From NCBI RefSeq assembly GCF_001476815.1, contig NZ_LDSL01000029.1, positions 1 to 37,403 on the forward strand: a DNA stretch of 37,403 bases, written 5' to 3'. The position numbers and the translations under genes are program-made. The DNA comes from Pseudacidovorax intermedius (GTDB lineage: Bacteria; Pseudomonadota; Gammaproteobacteria; Burkholderiales; Burkholderiaceae_C). Shown piece by piece: positions 26,531-35,501 of this stretch. The notes below the pieces were generated by a model. It searched no databases, was not told the origin of the DNA, and saw nothing but the letters and a program-made list of their open reading frames with translations. Within the stretch, counting starts at the first letter, position 1; the number at the start of each line of letters is the position of its first letter.

Positions 26531-28024
26531 CTACTTGTGGCCGCCGCCGCTGGAATAGCCGCCGTAGGAGCCGCCCGAGCTGCGCCAGCCGCTGCCGGAC
26601 GAACCACTCGGGCCGCTGCAGGTCGACAGCAGCACCAGCAGCAGGATGACGAGCAGCACGACCACGACCACCGTCACGCAGCCGACGCGCGAGGCCGCGC
26701 TGAACGGCGCCGCGTCGGCGCGCTTGAACTGGTCCTGGCGCGCCTCGAGCCCGAAGGCCCGGGCCACGGCAGCGCCATCCAGGCGCTTGCCGAGCGACCA
26801 GGTCAGCTCCTTGTCCGCCCGCTCCAGCGACAGCACCGCGCCGTTGGGCCCGGCGAAGTCGCGGTTGCCGGTGCGCTGGCCGCGCTCGACGCGCCAGTAG
26901 AACTCGCCGGCCACGTAGGTGGTCTCGGCGTCGTAGCTGTACTGCTGCCGGTAGGTGGTGCCCAGGTAGCGCGCGCTGGCGAAGCCGCTGGACACCGTCG
27001 GCGCGCCGGTGGTCGGCCGCACCAGGCTCCAGCCGTCCTCGGCATCGACCAGGAAGCAGAAGCCCTTCTGCCGGTTGTAGAGCAGGTATTCGCTCCAGCC
27101 GAACTGCTCGTCGTCACCGGGCGAGCGGCCCACGCGGTGCTGGAAGCCCACCACCTGCCAGTCGGTCCCTTCCAGCCGGCCCACCCGGCCGAGCGCGATC
27201 AGCGGCCGCACCGGCTCGTCCTGCACCGCGTACTTCAGTTCGGCGCCGATGCCGGCGCTCAGGTCGATCAGGCTCCTGCAACTGCCGCAGGTGACGCTCT
27301 TGCTGACCTCCAGCTGCACCGTCACCGGCGCGCCGCAATGCGGGCAGTTGAAGGCGCGGCCCTGCTCCTGCCTGCCCGAATCGCTGCGCAGGCCGGTCAG
27401 CTGCAGGTCGTCCAGCGCCACCTGCCGGCCCAGCCAGGCCGAGGGTGGCGTGCTGTCGTAGTCGAGGCTGAGCACCTCGCCCTCGTGATTGCGCAGTTCG
27501 ACCACGCGGAAGGCGCGGCCCGGCTCGGGCAGCCGCGGCAGCTCGCCCTGGGCCGACAGCAGCGCGGCCTCGGTGTTCGACGCGACGGTGTACGAGCGGC
27601 CCGCGACGGCGGTGGTCATGCCCACGCGCAGCGCGTCGGCCGGCGGCGCGCCCTGGGGCAGCGCCAGCGGCTGCGAGAACACGTACTGGCCGTTGTCCTC
27701 GCTCAGCGTGCCCAGGCGCCCACCGTCCAGCTGGGCGATCCATTCCGTCCAGCGGCCGCCGTCGGTGCCGTACTGCAGCCGGCCGACCAGCGTGAAGGGC
27801 TGCTGCCCGAAGCGGCCGGCGGCTGCGAGCTGCAGCGGGCTGAAGTCCTCGAACAGCTCGGCCATCTTGCCGATGCGCGCCAGCTGCTCGCCCTGGCGCA
27901 CCACCGCGCTGCGGCAATAGCTGCAGACGGCGTGGGTGGACTGCGCCGAATGGAATTCGACCGGCGCGCCGCACCCCGGGCATGGCGCGCGGTAATGGCG
28001 CTGGATGCCGCCCGGCTCAGCCAT
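26531..28024 (-). CDS. DUF4178-domain membrane protein with two zinc ribbons
   Basis: The 497-residue protein opens with a zinc ribbon (Cys15-x2-Cys18 and Cys34-x2-Cys37: PCPGCGAP, CSYCRS) followed by a DUF4178-like beta domain (about 60-210, FTLVGRLQYGTDGGRWTEWI). A second ribbon begins near residue 226 (NCPHCGAPVTVQ, VTCGSCRSLIDLS) with a second DUF4178-like region (IALGRVGRLEGTDWQVVGF). One membrane helix rich in valine and leucine follows (about 450-470), then a Gly/Ser tail. The function is unknown. It is the second gene of the operon, 21 bases after the SPFH gene. The tandem arrangement suggests an internal duplication. Confidence 0.85.
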   Translation of the reverse strand: MAEPGGIQRHYRAPCPGCGAPVEFHSAQSTHAVCSYCRSAVVRQGEQLARIGKMAELFEDFSPLQLAAAGRFGQQPFTLVGRLQYGTDGGRWTEWIAQLDGGRLGTLSEDNGQYVFSQPLALPQGAPPADALRVGMTTAVAGRSYTVASNTEAALLSAQGELPRLPEPGRAFRVVELRNHEGEVLSLDYDSTPPSAWLGRQVALDDLQLTGLRSDSGRQEQGRAFNCPHCGAPVTVQLEVSKSVTCGSCRSLIDLSAGIGAELKYAVQDEPVRPLIALGRVGRLEGTDWQVVGFQHRVGRSPGDDEQFGWSEYLLYNRQKGFCFLVDAEDGWSLVRPTTGAPTVSSGFASARYLGTTYRQQYSYDAETTYVAGEFYWRVERGQRTGNRDFAGPNGAVLSLERADKELTWSLGKRLDGAAVARAFGLEARQDQFKRADAAPFSAASRVGCVTVVVVVLLVILLLVLLSTCSGPSGSSGSGWRSSGGSYGGYSSGGGHK

Positions 28025-28045
28025 GGCGCAAGCGTGCGGCGCGGA

Positions 28046-29086
28046 TCACGTCAGCTTTTTCAGCAGCTCGGTCTTCTTGGCGTCGAACTCTTCCTGGGTC
28101 AGGATGCCCTTGGTCTTGAGTTCGGCCAGTTTCTCGAGGGTGGACATCACCTCGGCGGGGCTCACGGTGGGTGCCGCGGCGGCGGGCGCGGCCGCTGGCT
28201 GCGGCGGCTGCTGCAGCCCCTGCCCCAGCGTGTTCGCCATCACCTGGCCCAGCGCCACGCCGGCGCCCAGCCCCATCGCATCGCCTGCCACGCCGCTGCC
28301 CTGGCCGCTGTTCTCGGCAAACACCGGGATCGCCTGGCCCGTCTGGTACTGCATGAACTTGCCCATGTCGTTGCCGACCATGCCCATGCCGATCTTTTGG
28401 TCCAGCACCTTCTGCAGCTCTTCGGGCAGCGACAGGTTCTGCAGCGTCAGCGCTTCCAGCTTCAGGCCGAGGCGGGTGAACTCGGGCGCCAGCTGGGCGG
28501 CCAGCGCCTGGGCGAAGCGGATCTGGTTGGCCGCCAGGTCCAGGAAGGGCACGCCGCTGCCCGCGATGGCGTCGCTGATGCTCTGCAGCACCAGCCCGCG
28601 CAACTGGCCGTCGAGGTCGCCTACGGTGTAGCGCTCGCGCGTGCCGGAGATTTCGGTGTGGAACAGCTTCGGATCGGCCACCCGGTAGCTGTAGTTGCCG
28701 AAGGCCCGCAGCCGCACTGCTCCGAAGTCCTTGTCGCGGATGGTGATGGGCTGCGGCGTGCCCCACTTCTGGTCCACCTGCTGGCGGGTGCTGAAGAAGT
28801 AGACGTCGCTCTTGAAGGGCGACTCGAAGAGCTTGTCCCAGTTGCGCAGGTAGGTCAGCACCGGCAGCGTCTGGGTCGTCAGCCTGTACATGCCGGGGCC
28901 GAAGACGTCGGCCACGGTGCCCTCGTTGACGAACACCGCCATCTGCGACTCGCGCACGGTGAGCGAGGCGCCGTTCTGGATCTCCAGCCCCGCCATCGGG
29001 AAGCGCCAGGCCAGCGTGCCGTCACCGTCCTCCGTCCACTGGATGACGTCGATGAACTGCTTCTTGATGAAATCCATCAGGGCCAT
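28046..29086 (-). CDS. SPFH-domain protein with C-terminal SHOCT segment (YdjI-like)
   Basis: The 346-residue protein begins MALMDFIKKQFIDVIQW and has the SPFH/band-7 core (NGASLTVRESQMAVFVNEG, VADVFGPGMYRLTTQTLP). It continues with a helical region, an Ala/Pro/Gln-rich linker and a short C-terminal SHOCT-type motif (LEKLAELKTKGILTQEEFDA). These proteins resemble flotillins and the YdjI-type (virion core-like) group, thought to scaffold at the membrane. An AAGGAG site precedes the ATG by eight bases. It is the first gene of the five-gene operon and divergent from maeB. Confidence 0.87.
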   Translation of the reverse strand: MALMDFIKKQFIDVIQWTEDGDGTLAWRFPMAGLEIQNGASLTVRESQMAVFVNEGTVADVFGPGMYRLTTQTLPVLTYLRNWDKLFESPFKSDVYFFSTRQQVDQKWGTPQPITIRDKDFGAVRLRAFGNYSYRVADPKLFHTEISGTRERYTVGDLDGQLRGLVLQSISDAIAGSGVPFLDLAANQIRFAQALAAQLAPEFTRLGLKLEALTLQNLSLPEELQKVLDQKIGMGMVGNDMGKFMQYQTGQAIPVFAENSGQGSGVAGDAMGLGAGVALGQVMANTLGQGLQQPPQPAAAPAAAAPTVSPAEVMSTLEKLAELKTKGILTQEEFDAKKTELLKKLT

Positions 29087-29146
29087 GGCGCGACTCCTTG
29101 CATGCGTGATGAGGAACCACCGATGGTGCCATAGCCCGGCGACACC

Positions 29147-29197
29147 GCCTCGTGCCGGAACGGACGGTACGCCTGGAGGAACGAGTCCGCACGAGGC
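29147..29197. promoter_or_regulatory. Inverted repeat and -10 box between SPFH operon and maeB
   Basis: GCCTCGTGC (29147-29155) is perfectly repeated in inverted form as GCACGAGGC (29189-29197), 33 bases apart. The right arm ends seven bases before TACAAT (29205-29210), a likely -10 box for maeB, though no good -35 is seen. The dyad could be an operator for either divergent transcript. Role inferred from position only. Confidence 0.4.
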
Positions 29198-29287
29198 CCC
29201 GGCCTACAATCGGCGCCCCCTTTCCCAGTGAACCAGGCAGCGGCGTCGCCACGGAGACCGCCGCATGCGTCGAGGAGCAGCGTTCCC

Positions 29288-31597
<2,310 letters not shown>

Positions 31598-31716
31598 ACG
31601 TTCGCGCCGCGGGGCGCGGCACATCGCCACGCCCGCCCCGCCACATCGAACTGCACCACCTCGGTGCAAACCCGCACGAAATGCCAACTTTTCGGCCTTG
31701 TGCGGGACTTTCCCAT

Positions 31717-31733
31717 TGCCCAATCCTTGGGCA
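31717..31733. other. Short perfect hairpin downstream of maeB
   Basis: TGCCCAA (31717-31723), loop TCC, TTGGGCA (31727-31733) is a perfect seven-base inverted repeat. It lies in the 235-base gap between maeB and the RNase gene. No strong T-tract follows, so it is at best a weak terminator; an operator role is equally possible. Confidence 0.35.
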
Positions 31734-31783
31734 TTCGCTTGCTATTTGAGCAGCAGTGGGGCACACTGGCGGGCTTGAATTTG

Positions 31784-31795
31784 CGGGTTAACCCG
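31784..31795. promoter_or_regulatory. Palindrome in the RNase-barstar upstream region
   Basis: CGGGTTAACCCG is a perfect 12-base palindrome about 40 bases before the RNase ATG. It lies directly after a TTGAAT (31776-31781) and before TAAATC (31796-31801), spaced 14 bases, a sub-optimal promoter. A repressor bound here would block the transcript. The palindrome is seen; its role is inferred. Confidence 0.4.
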
Positions 31796-31832
31796 TAAAT
31801 CGCAGTCCCGTTCTTTAGCTTTCCGGTGCCTC

Positions 31833-32249
31833 ATGGCGGTTTTCGCCTCGATTTCTTCCCCGGTTTCCAAGTTCACGCGCGTCGGCGTTCTTGCGGCAGC
31901 CATCTGGGGTGGATTGGCGGGGATCCCCGCCTCTTTCGCCCGGGAGACCACGGACCGGGGCGCTTCGATTGCACTGGCGGAACTGCCTCCCCAGGGCCAG
32001 CAAACCTACCGATCCATCCTGCAAGGCGGTCCCTTCCCTCACGAGAAGGACGGCACGGTCTTCGGCAACCGCGAGCGGCTTCTGCCCCGCGAGCCGCGTG
32101 GCTTCTACCGCGAATACACGGTCAGGACGCCCGGCGCCAGCAACCGCGGTGCACGGCGGATCGTCTGCGGCGGCGAGCAGCCCAGCCGCCCCGAGGCATG
32201 CTGGTACACGGCCGACCATTACGCCAGTTTCAGAAGGATCGTGCCCTGA
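31833..32249 (+). CDS. Secreted barnase/RNase Sa-type ribonuclease
   Basis: The 138-residue protein has an N-terminal signal sequence (about residues 14-36, VGVLAAAIWGGLAGIPASFA) and a mature domain of the microbial guanyl-specific ribonuclease family. The ending pattern is typical: DGTVFGNRERLLP, then GFYREYTVRTPG with the catalytic Glu, ARRIVCGGE with the catalytic Arg, and WYTADHYASFRRI with the catalytic His. It cleaves RNA after guanosine. Export plus the neighbouring barstar gene, which overlaps by one base (TGATG), show the usual arrangement of a toxic secreted RNase with its cytoplasmic inhibitor. Confidence 0.9.
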   Translation: MAVFASISSPVSKFTRVGVLAAAIWGGLAGIPASFARETTDRGASIALAELPPQGQQTYRSILQGGPFPHEKDGTVFGNRERLLPREPRGFYREYTVRTPGASNRGARRIVCGGEQPSRPEACWYTADHYASFRRIVP

Positions 32250-32725
32250 TGCGCACGGCATGGATTGACGCACCCACGCGTCCGGAACCAGTCTTGACCA
32301 ACATGGAAAGAACAGCGGAGATGAATCAGCAGCCTCTCAAGGGCGTGCGGCCGAACATCGTGCAGTCGATTCGCGCCTTTCGCGTCGCGGACCTGCAGCA
32401 GGCCGCGCAGGAAGCGGGCCACCACTTCCTCTATGCCAACCTGGCCCAGGCCCAGAGCAAGCAGGACGTGCTGGACCTGATCGCCCAGCAGTTCACCTTT
32501 CCGGCGCATTTCGGCAAGAACTTCGACGCGCTGTACGACTGCATGACCGACCCCTTGCACAAGTCGGGCCCGCAGCCGGGCTTCGTCGTCGTGCTGGAGC
32601 AGATTCCGGCCCATGCCAAGTTCGACAAGGAAGCGCGCGAGCAACTGCTCGACATCTTCCGGGACGCCGCGGACTACTGGGGGGACCGAAAAGTGCCCTT
32701 CCGGTGTTTCTATTCTTTTCTGTAG
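32249..32725 (+). CDS. Barstar-family RNase inhibitor
   Basis: The 158-residue protein carries the barstar core from about residue 60: FLYANLAQAQSKQDVLDLIA, FTFPAHFGKNFDALYDCMTD, then GFVVVLEQIP and VPFRCFYSFL. Barstar binds the RNase active site tightly and protects the producing cell. Known barstars have about 90 residues, so the 40-60 residue N-terminal part is an extension or the true start is later; the ATG at 32303 (MERTAEMN) is the alternative. The first ATG overlaps the RNase stop as TGATG and has AAGGA 11 bases upstream. Confidence 0.88.
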   Translation: MRTAWIDAPTRPEPVLTNMERTAEMNQQPLKGVRPNIVQSIRAFRVADLQQAAQEAGHHFLYANLAQAQSKQDVLDLIAQQFTFPAHFGKNFDALYDCMTDPLHKSGPQPGFVVVLEQIPAHAKFDKEAREQLLDIFRDAADYWGDRKVPFRCFYSFL

Positions 32726-32772
32726 CCCGTTCTGCACAATCCGGCCAAGCAGAACGGGCCAGCGAGGCCCCG

Positions 32773-32916
32773 GTGACGACGAGCGCCACCGCCGTCGACG
32801 GCATCGACCTGAGCGGCGACGAGAAGATGCCCACCGACAAGCTGGTGGACGTCACGCCCCAGGCGCTGCGCATGAGCAGCCCCTTCAACAGCAGCTACTG
32901 GTTGTCGGCGGCCTGA
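32773..32916 (+). CDS. Small ORF of 47 residues, function unknown
   Basis: A GTG codon preceded by GAGG opens a 47-residue frame (TTSATAVDGIDLSGDEKMPT continuing to LRMSSPFNSSYWLSAA). Third positions are mostly G or C as in real genes of this genome, and it ends 50 bases before a strong terminator. I recognise no family. It has no signal peptide, membrane segment or cysteine pair. It follows barstar by 47 bases and may share its transcript. It could be a gene, or a remnant of a longer one. Confidence 0.4.
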   Translation: MTTSATAVDGIDLSGDEKMPTDKLVDVTPQALRMSSPFNSSYWLSAA

Positions 32917-32965
32917 GCGCCGCCCACACAGCATCGGCGCCGCGCCCGCCGCGGGCAGCGCCATG

Positions 32966-32998
32966 AAAAAGAAACCCGCCGATGGCGGGTTTCTTTTT
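32966..32998. terminator. Bidirectional Rho-independent terminator
   Basis: AAAAAGAAACCCGCC (32966-32980), loop GAT, GGCGGGTTTCTTTTT (32984-32998) is a perfect 15-base inverted repeat with a U-rich arm in both directions. It separates the plus-strand RNase/barstar/small ORF transcript from the minus-strand lptD-surA-rsmA cluster, whose last gene ends at 33107. Confidence 0.85.
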
Positions 32999-33106
32999 GC
33001 CTCGGCGGCCCGTGGGGGTGCGCTGCTTTGGATCGGGAGTAACGCGCGCGCTCCCGCCGAAAGCACCGCTGTCAGGGCGATCTCGCCCCTGCCGCGGCAC
33101 ATGCCG

Positions 33107-33883
33107 TCAGTCGGCGGCCCTCGCCGGCACCGCCTGCGCCAGCGCCACGTATTCCGCCACCGGCACCTCCTCGGCACGGCGCTGCACGTCGAAGCTGCCG
33201 CCGGCGCCCTGCTCGTCCAGCCAGCGGCCCAGCGTGTGGCGCAGCAGCTTGCGGCGCTGGCTGAAGGCCAGCTGCACGATGCGCTCCAGCTGCTTCGGAT
33301 CCACCGCCGCCGGCGCCGCGCGCGGCACCATGCGGACCACGGCGCTGTCCACCCGCGGCGGCGGGTCGAAGCTCTCGGGCGGCACGAAGAGCACGTTCTC
33401 CATCGCGTAGCGCCACTGCAGCATGACCGACAGGCGGCCGTAGTCCGAGGTGGCGGGCGCGGCCACCATGCGGTCGATCACTTCCTTCTGCAGCATGAAG
33501 TGCTGGTCGACGATGCGCTCGGCAAAACCCAGCAGGTGGAACAGGATGGGCGTGGAGATGTTGTAGGGCAGGTTGCCCACCACGCGCAGCGGCTGGCCGG
33601 CCACATCGGCCAGGGCGCCGAAGTCGACGCGCAGCACGTCGGACTCCACCACCTGCAGCTGCGGATGGCTGCGCAGCCGCGCCGCCAGGTCGCGGTCCAG
33701 CTCGACCACGGTGAGCCGGCCCAGCCGCTCGACCAGGGGCTGGGTGAGGGCGGCCAGGCCCGGTCCGATCTCGACCATGGCGTCGGACGGCCGCGGCGCG
33801 ATCTCGCGCACGATGCCGTCGATGATGGCGTCGTCGGTCAGGAAATGCTGGCCGAAGCGCTTGCGCGGGGCGTGCGTCTTCAT
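33107..33883 (-). CDS. rsmA: 16S rRNA dimethyladenosine transferase
   Basis: The 258-residue enzyme (start [20 protein letters not shown]) dimethylates A1518 and A1519 of 16S rRNA late in 30S assembly. It shows the SAM-binding [13 protein letters not shown], acidic [21 protein letters not shown] and the catalytic NLPYNIS motif. The open frame upstream of the start overlaps surA and is not real coding. It follows surA by about 60 bases. The lptD-surA-rsmA order is conserved, with pdxA absent between surA and rsmA here. Confidence 0.95.
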   Translation of the reverse strand: MKTHAPRKRFGQHFLTDDAIIDGIVREIAPRPSDAMVEIGPGLAALTQPLVERLGRLTVVELDRDLAARLRSHPQLQVVESDVLRVDFGALADVAGQPLRVVGNLPYNISTPILFHLLGFAERIVDQHFMLQKEVIDRMVAAPATSDYGRLSVMLQWRYAMENVLFVPPESFDPPPRVDSAVVRMVPRAAPAAVDPKQLERIVQLAFSQRRKLLRHTLGRWLDEQGAGGSFDVQRRAEEVPVAEYVALAQAVPARAAD

Positions 33884-33944
33884 GCGCGCGGGGCGGCCAG
33901 CGGCCGGCAACGGCGCCCGAGGCGGCGGGAAGCGGGAACGCGGC

Positions 33945-35414
33945 TCACGACGTCGGCGGCTCCCGCATTTCCACATAGGCCCTCTGGCGCACTTCCTGCG
34001 CCCAGGCTTCGTAGGCGTCTTCCATCTTGCGGTCGCGCAGGATGTTGCGGGCCGCCTCGCGCAGCTCGGCCGGGTTCAGCTTGGCATCGCGCCGGCCCTC
34101 GACCTGGATCAGGTGCACGCCGAAGCGGGTGATCACCGGGTCGCTGATCTGGCCCGGCTGCAGGCGGCTCATGGCCTCTTCGAACTCGGGCACGAACTGG
34201 CCGGGCGTGGACCAGCCCAGTTCCCCGCCCTGGCGGGCGCTCACCGTGTCCTGCGAGTTGTCGCGGGCCAGGGTGGCGAAGTCGGCCGTGCCGGCCTGCA
34301 CGCGGCGCTTGTAGTCGGCCAGCTGGGCGGCGACCTGCTCGGGCGTGCGCGTGCCGTCGGGACGGATGAGGATGTGGCGCACCTGCGTCTGGGTGACCAC
34401 GGCATCGGGCGAGGCCGCGCTCTGCTTGGCCAGCACCTTCAGCACGTGGAAGCCGGCACCGGAGCGCACCGGCCCGACGATGCTGCCCACCGGTGCCGTC
34501 TGCGTGGATTCGACGAACAGCGGCGGATAGCGGTCGGCCGGGCGCAGGCCCAGCACGCCGCCGGTGGCCCGGGCGTCGGGCGCGTCGGACAGCTGGGTGG
34601 CCAGCTGGGAAAAGTCCTCGCCGGCGCGGGCGCGGCGGGCGATGTCCTCGGCGCGCTTCTGGGCGTCGGCCACCTGGGCGGGCGTGGCGCGCTCGGGCAC
34701 CACCACCAGCACCTGGGCCAGGTTGATGTCGGGCACGGCCGTGCTGGCGGCGGCGCGCTGCTCGCGCAGGAACTGGTCGATCTCGTCGTCGCTGACCTTC
34801 ACCCGGCCTTCGAGTTCGCGCTCGCGCAGGCGGGTCAGCAGCAACTGGTCGCGCAGGTTGTTGCGGAATTCCTCGCGCGACAGGCCGGCCTCGGCCACGC
34901 GGCGGCGCAGCTCGGTCAGGCTGACCTGGTTCTGGCGCGCCACGACTTCCTCGGCCTGGTCGATGGCGATGGTGTCGATGCGGATGTTCAGCTCCTTGGC
35001 CAGCTGCAGCTGGGCCCGCTCGGAGATGATCTGCTCGAGCACCTGGCGGTTGAGCTGGTCGCGCGGGATGCGTTCGGCCTCGGGCCCGGCCTCGCGCAGG
35101 ATGCGCTCCACGCGCTTCTGCACCTGGGTGTTGGTGATCGGCTCTGAATTGACCAGCGCGACGATGTATTCGGCGGCGCGCTGGCCGGTGGCCTGGCTGC
35201 CGGCCGAAGCGGCGGGCGGCAGCGTGGTGGTGGCCGGGCCGGCACGCATGATGTCGGTGATGCCGCGGCGGGCGGGCGCGGCCTGCGGCGCGGCAGCCGT
35301 GCCGCTGCGGCCCTGGGCCTGACGGGCACCGGCGCCGTTCTGCTGGGCCTGCACGGCCGGGGCGGCCAGCAGGGCCGCGCACGACAGGGCAAAGACGGAA
35401 AGCGGGAATCTCAT
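33945..35414 (-). CDS. surA: Periplasmic chaperone/peptidyl-prolyl isomerase SurA
   Basis: The 489-residue protein starts [12 protein letters not shown], with GGAGG seven bases upstream; the TTG seven codons earlier would place that site inside the gene. A signal peptide (to AVQA, about residue 24) precedes a low-complexity Gln/Ala/Gly stretch, the SurA N-domain ([33 protein letters not shown]) and two parvulin domains ([17 protein letters not shown] and [13 protein letters not shown], each ending in GG(V/E)LG). SurA escorts outer membrane proteins, including LptD, to the BAM machine. It lies between lptD and rsmA. Confidence 0.94.
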   Translation of the reverse strand: MRFPLSVFALSCAALLAAPAVQAQQNGAGARQAQGRSGTAAAPQAAPARRGITDIMRAGPATTTLPPAASAGSQATGQRAAEYIVALVNSEPITNTQVQKRVERILREAGPEAERIPRDQLNRQVLEQIISERAQLQLAKELNIRIDTIAIDQAEEVVARQNQVSLTELRRRVAEAGLSREEFRNNLRDQLLLTRLRERELEGRVKVSDDEIDQFLREQRAAASTAVPDINLAQVLVVVPERATPAQVADAQKRAEDIARRARAGEDFSQLATQLSDAPDARATGGVLGLRPADRYPPLFVESTQTAPVGSIVGPVRSGAGFHVLKVLAKQSAASPDAVVTQTQVRHILIRPDGTRTPEQVAAQLADYKRRVQAGTADFATLARDNSQDTVSARQGGELGWSTPGQFVPEFEEAMSRLQPGQISDPVITRFGVHLIQVEGRRDAKLNPAELREAARNILRDRKMEDAYEAWAQEVRQRAYVEMREPPTS

Positions 35415-35501
35415 GGCCTGGGCCTCCTGGATCAAGCGCCGCGCCGGAACCGGCGGGCGGATGCGGGCTGGGTCACGCCGCAGAGGCGGGCGTGGTCCTG
35501 C

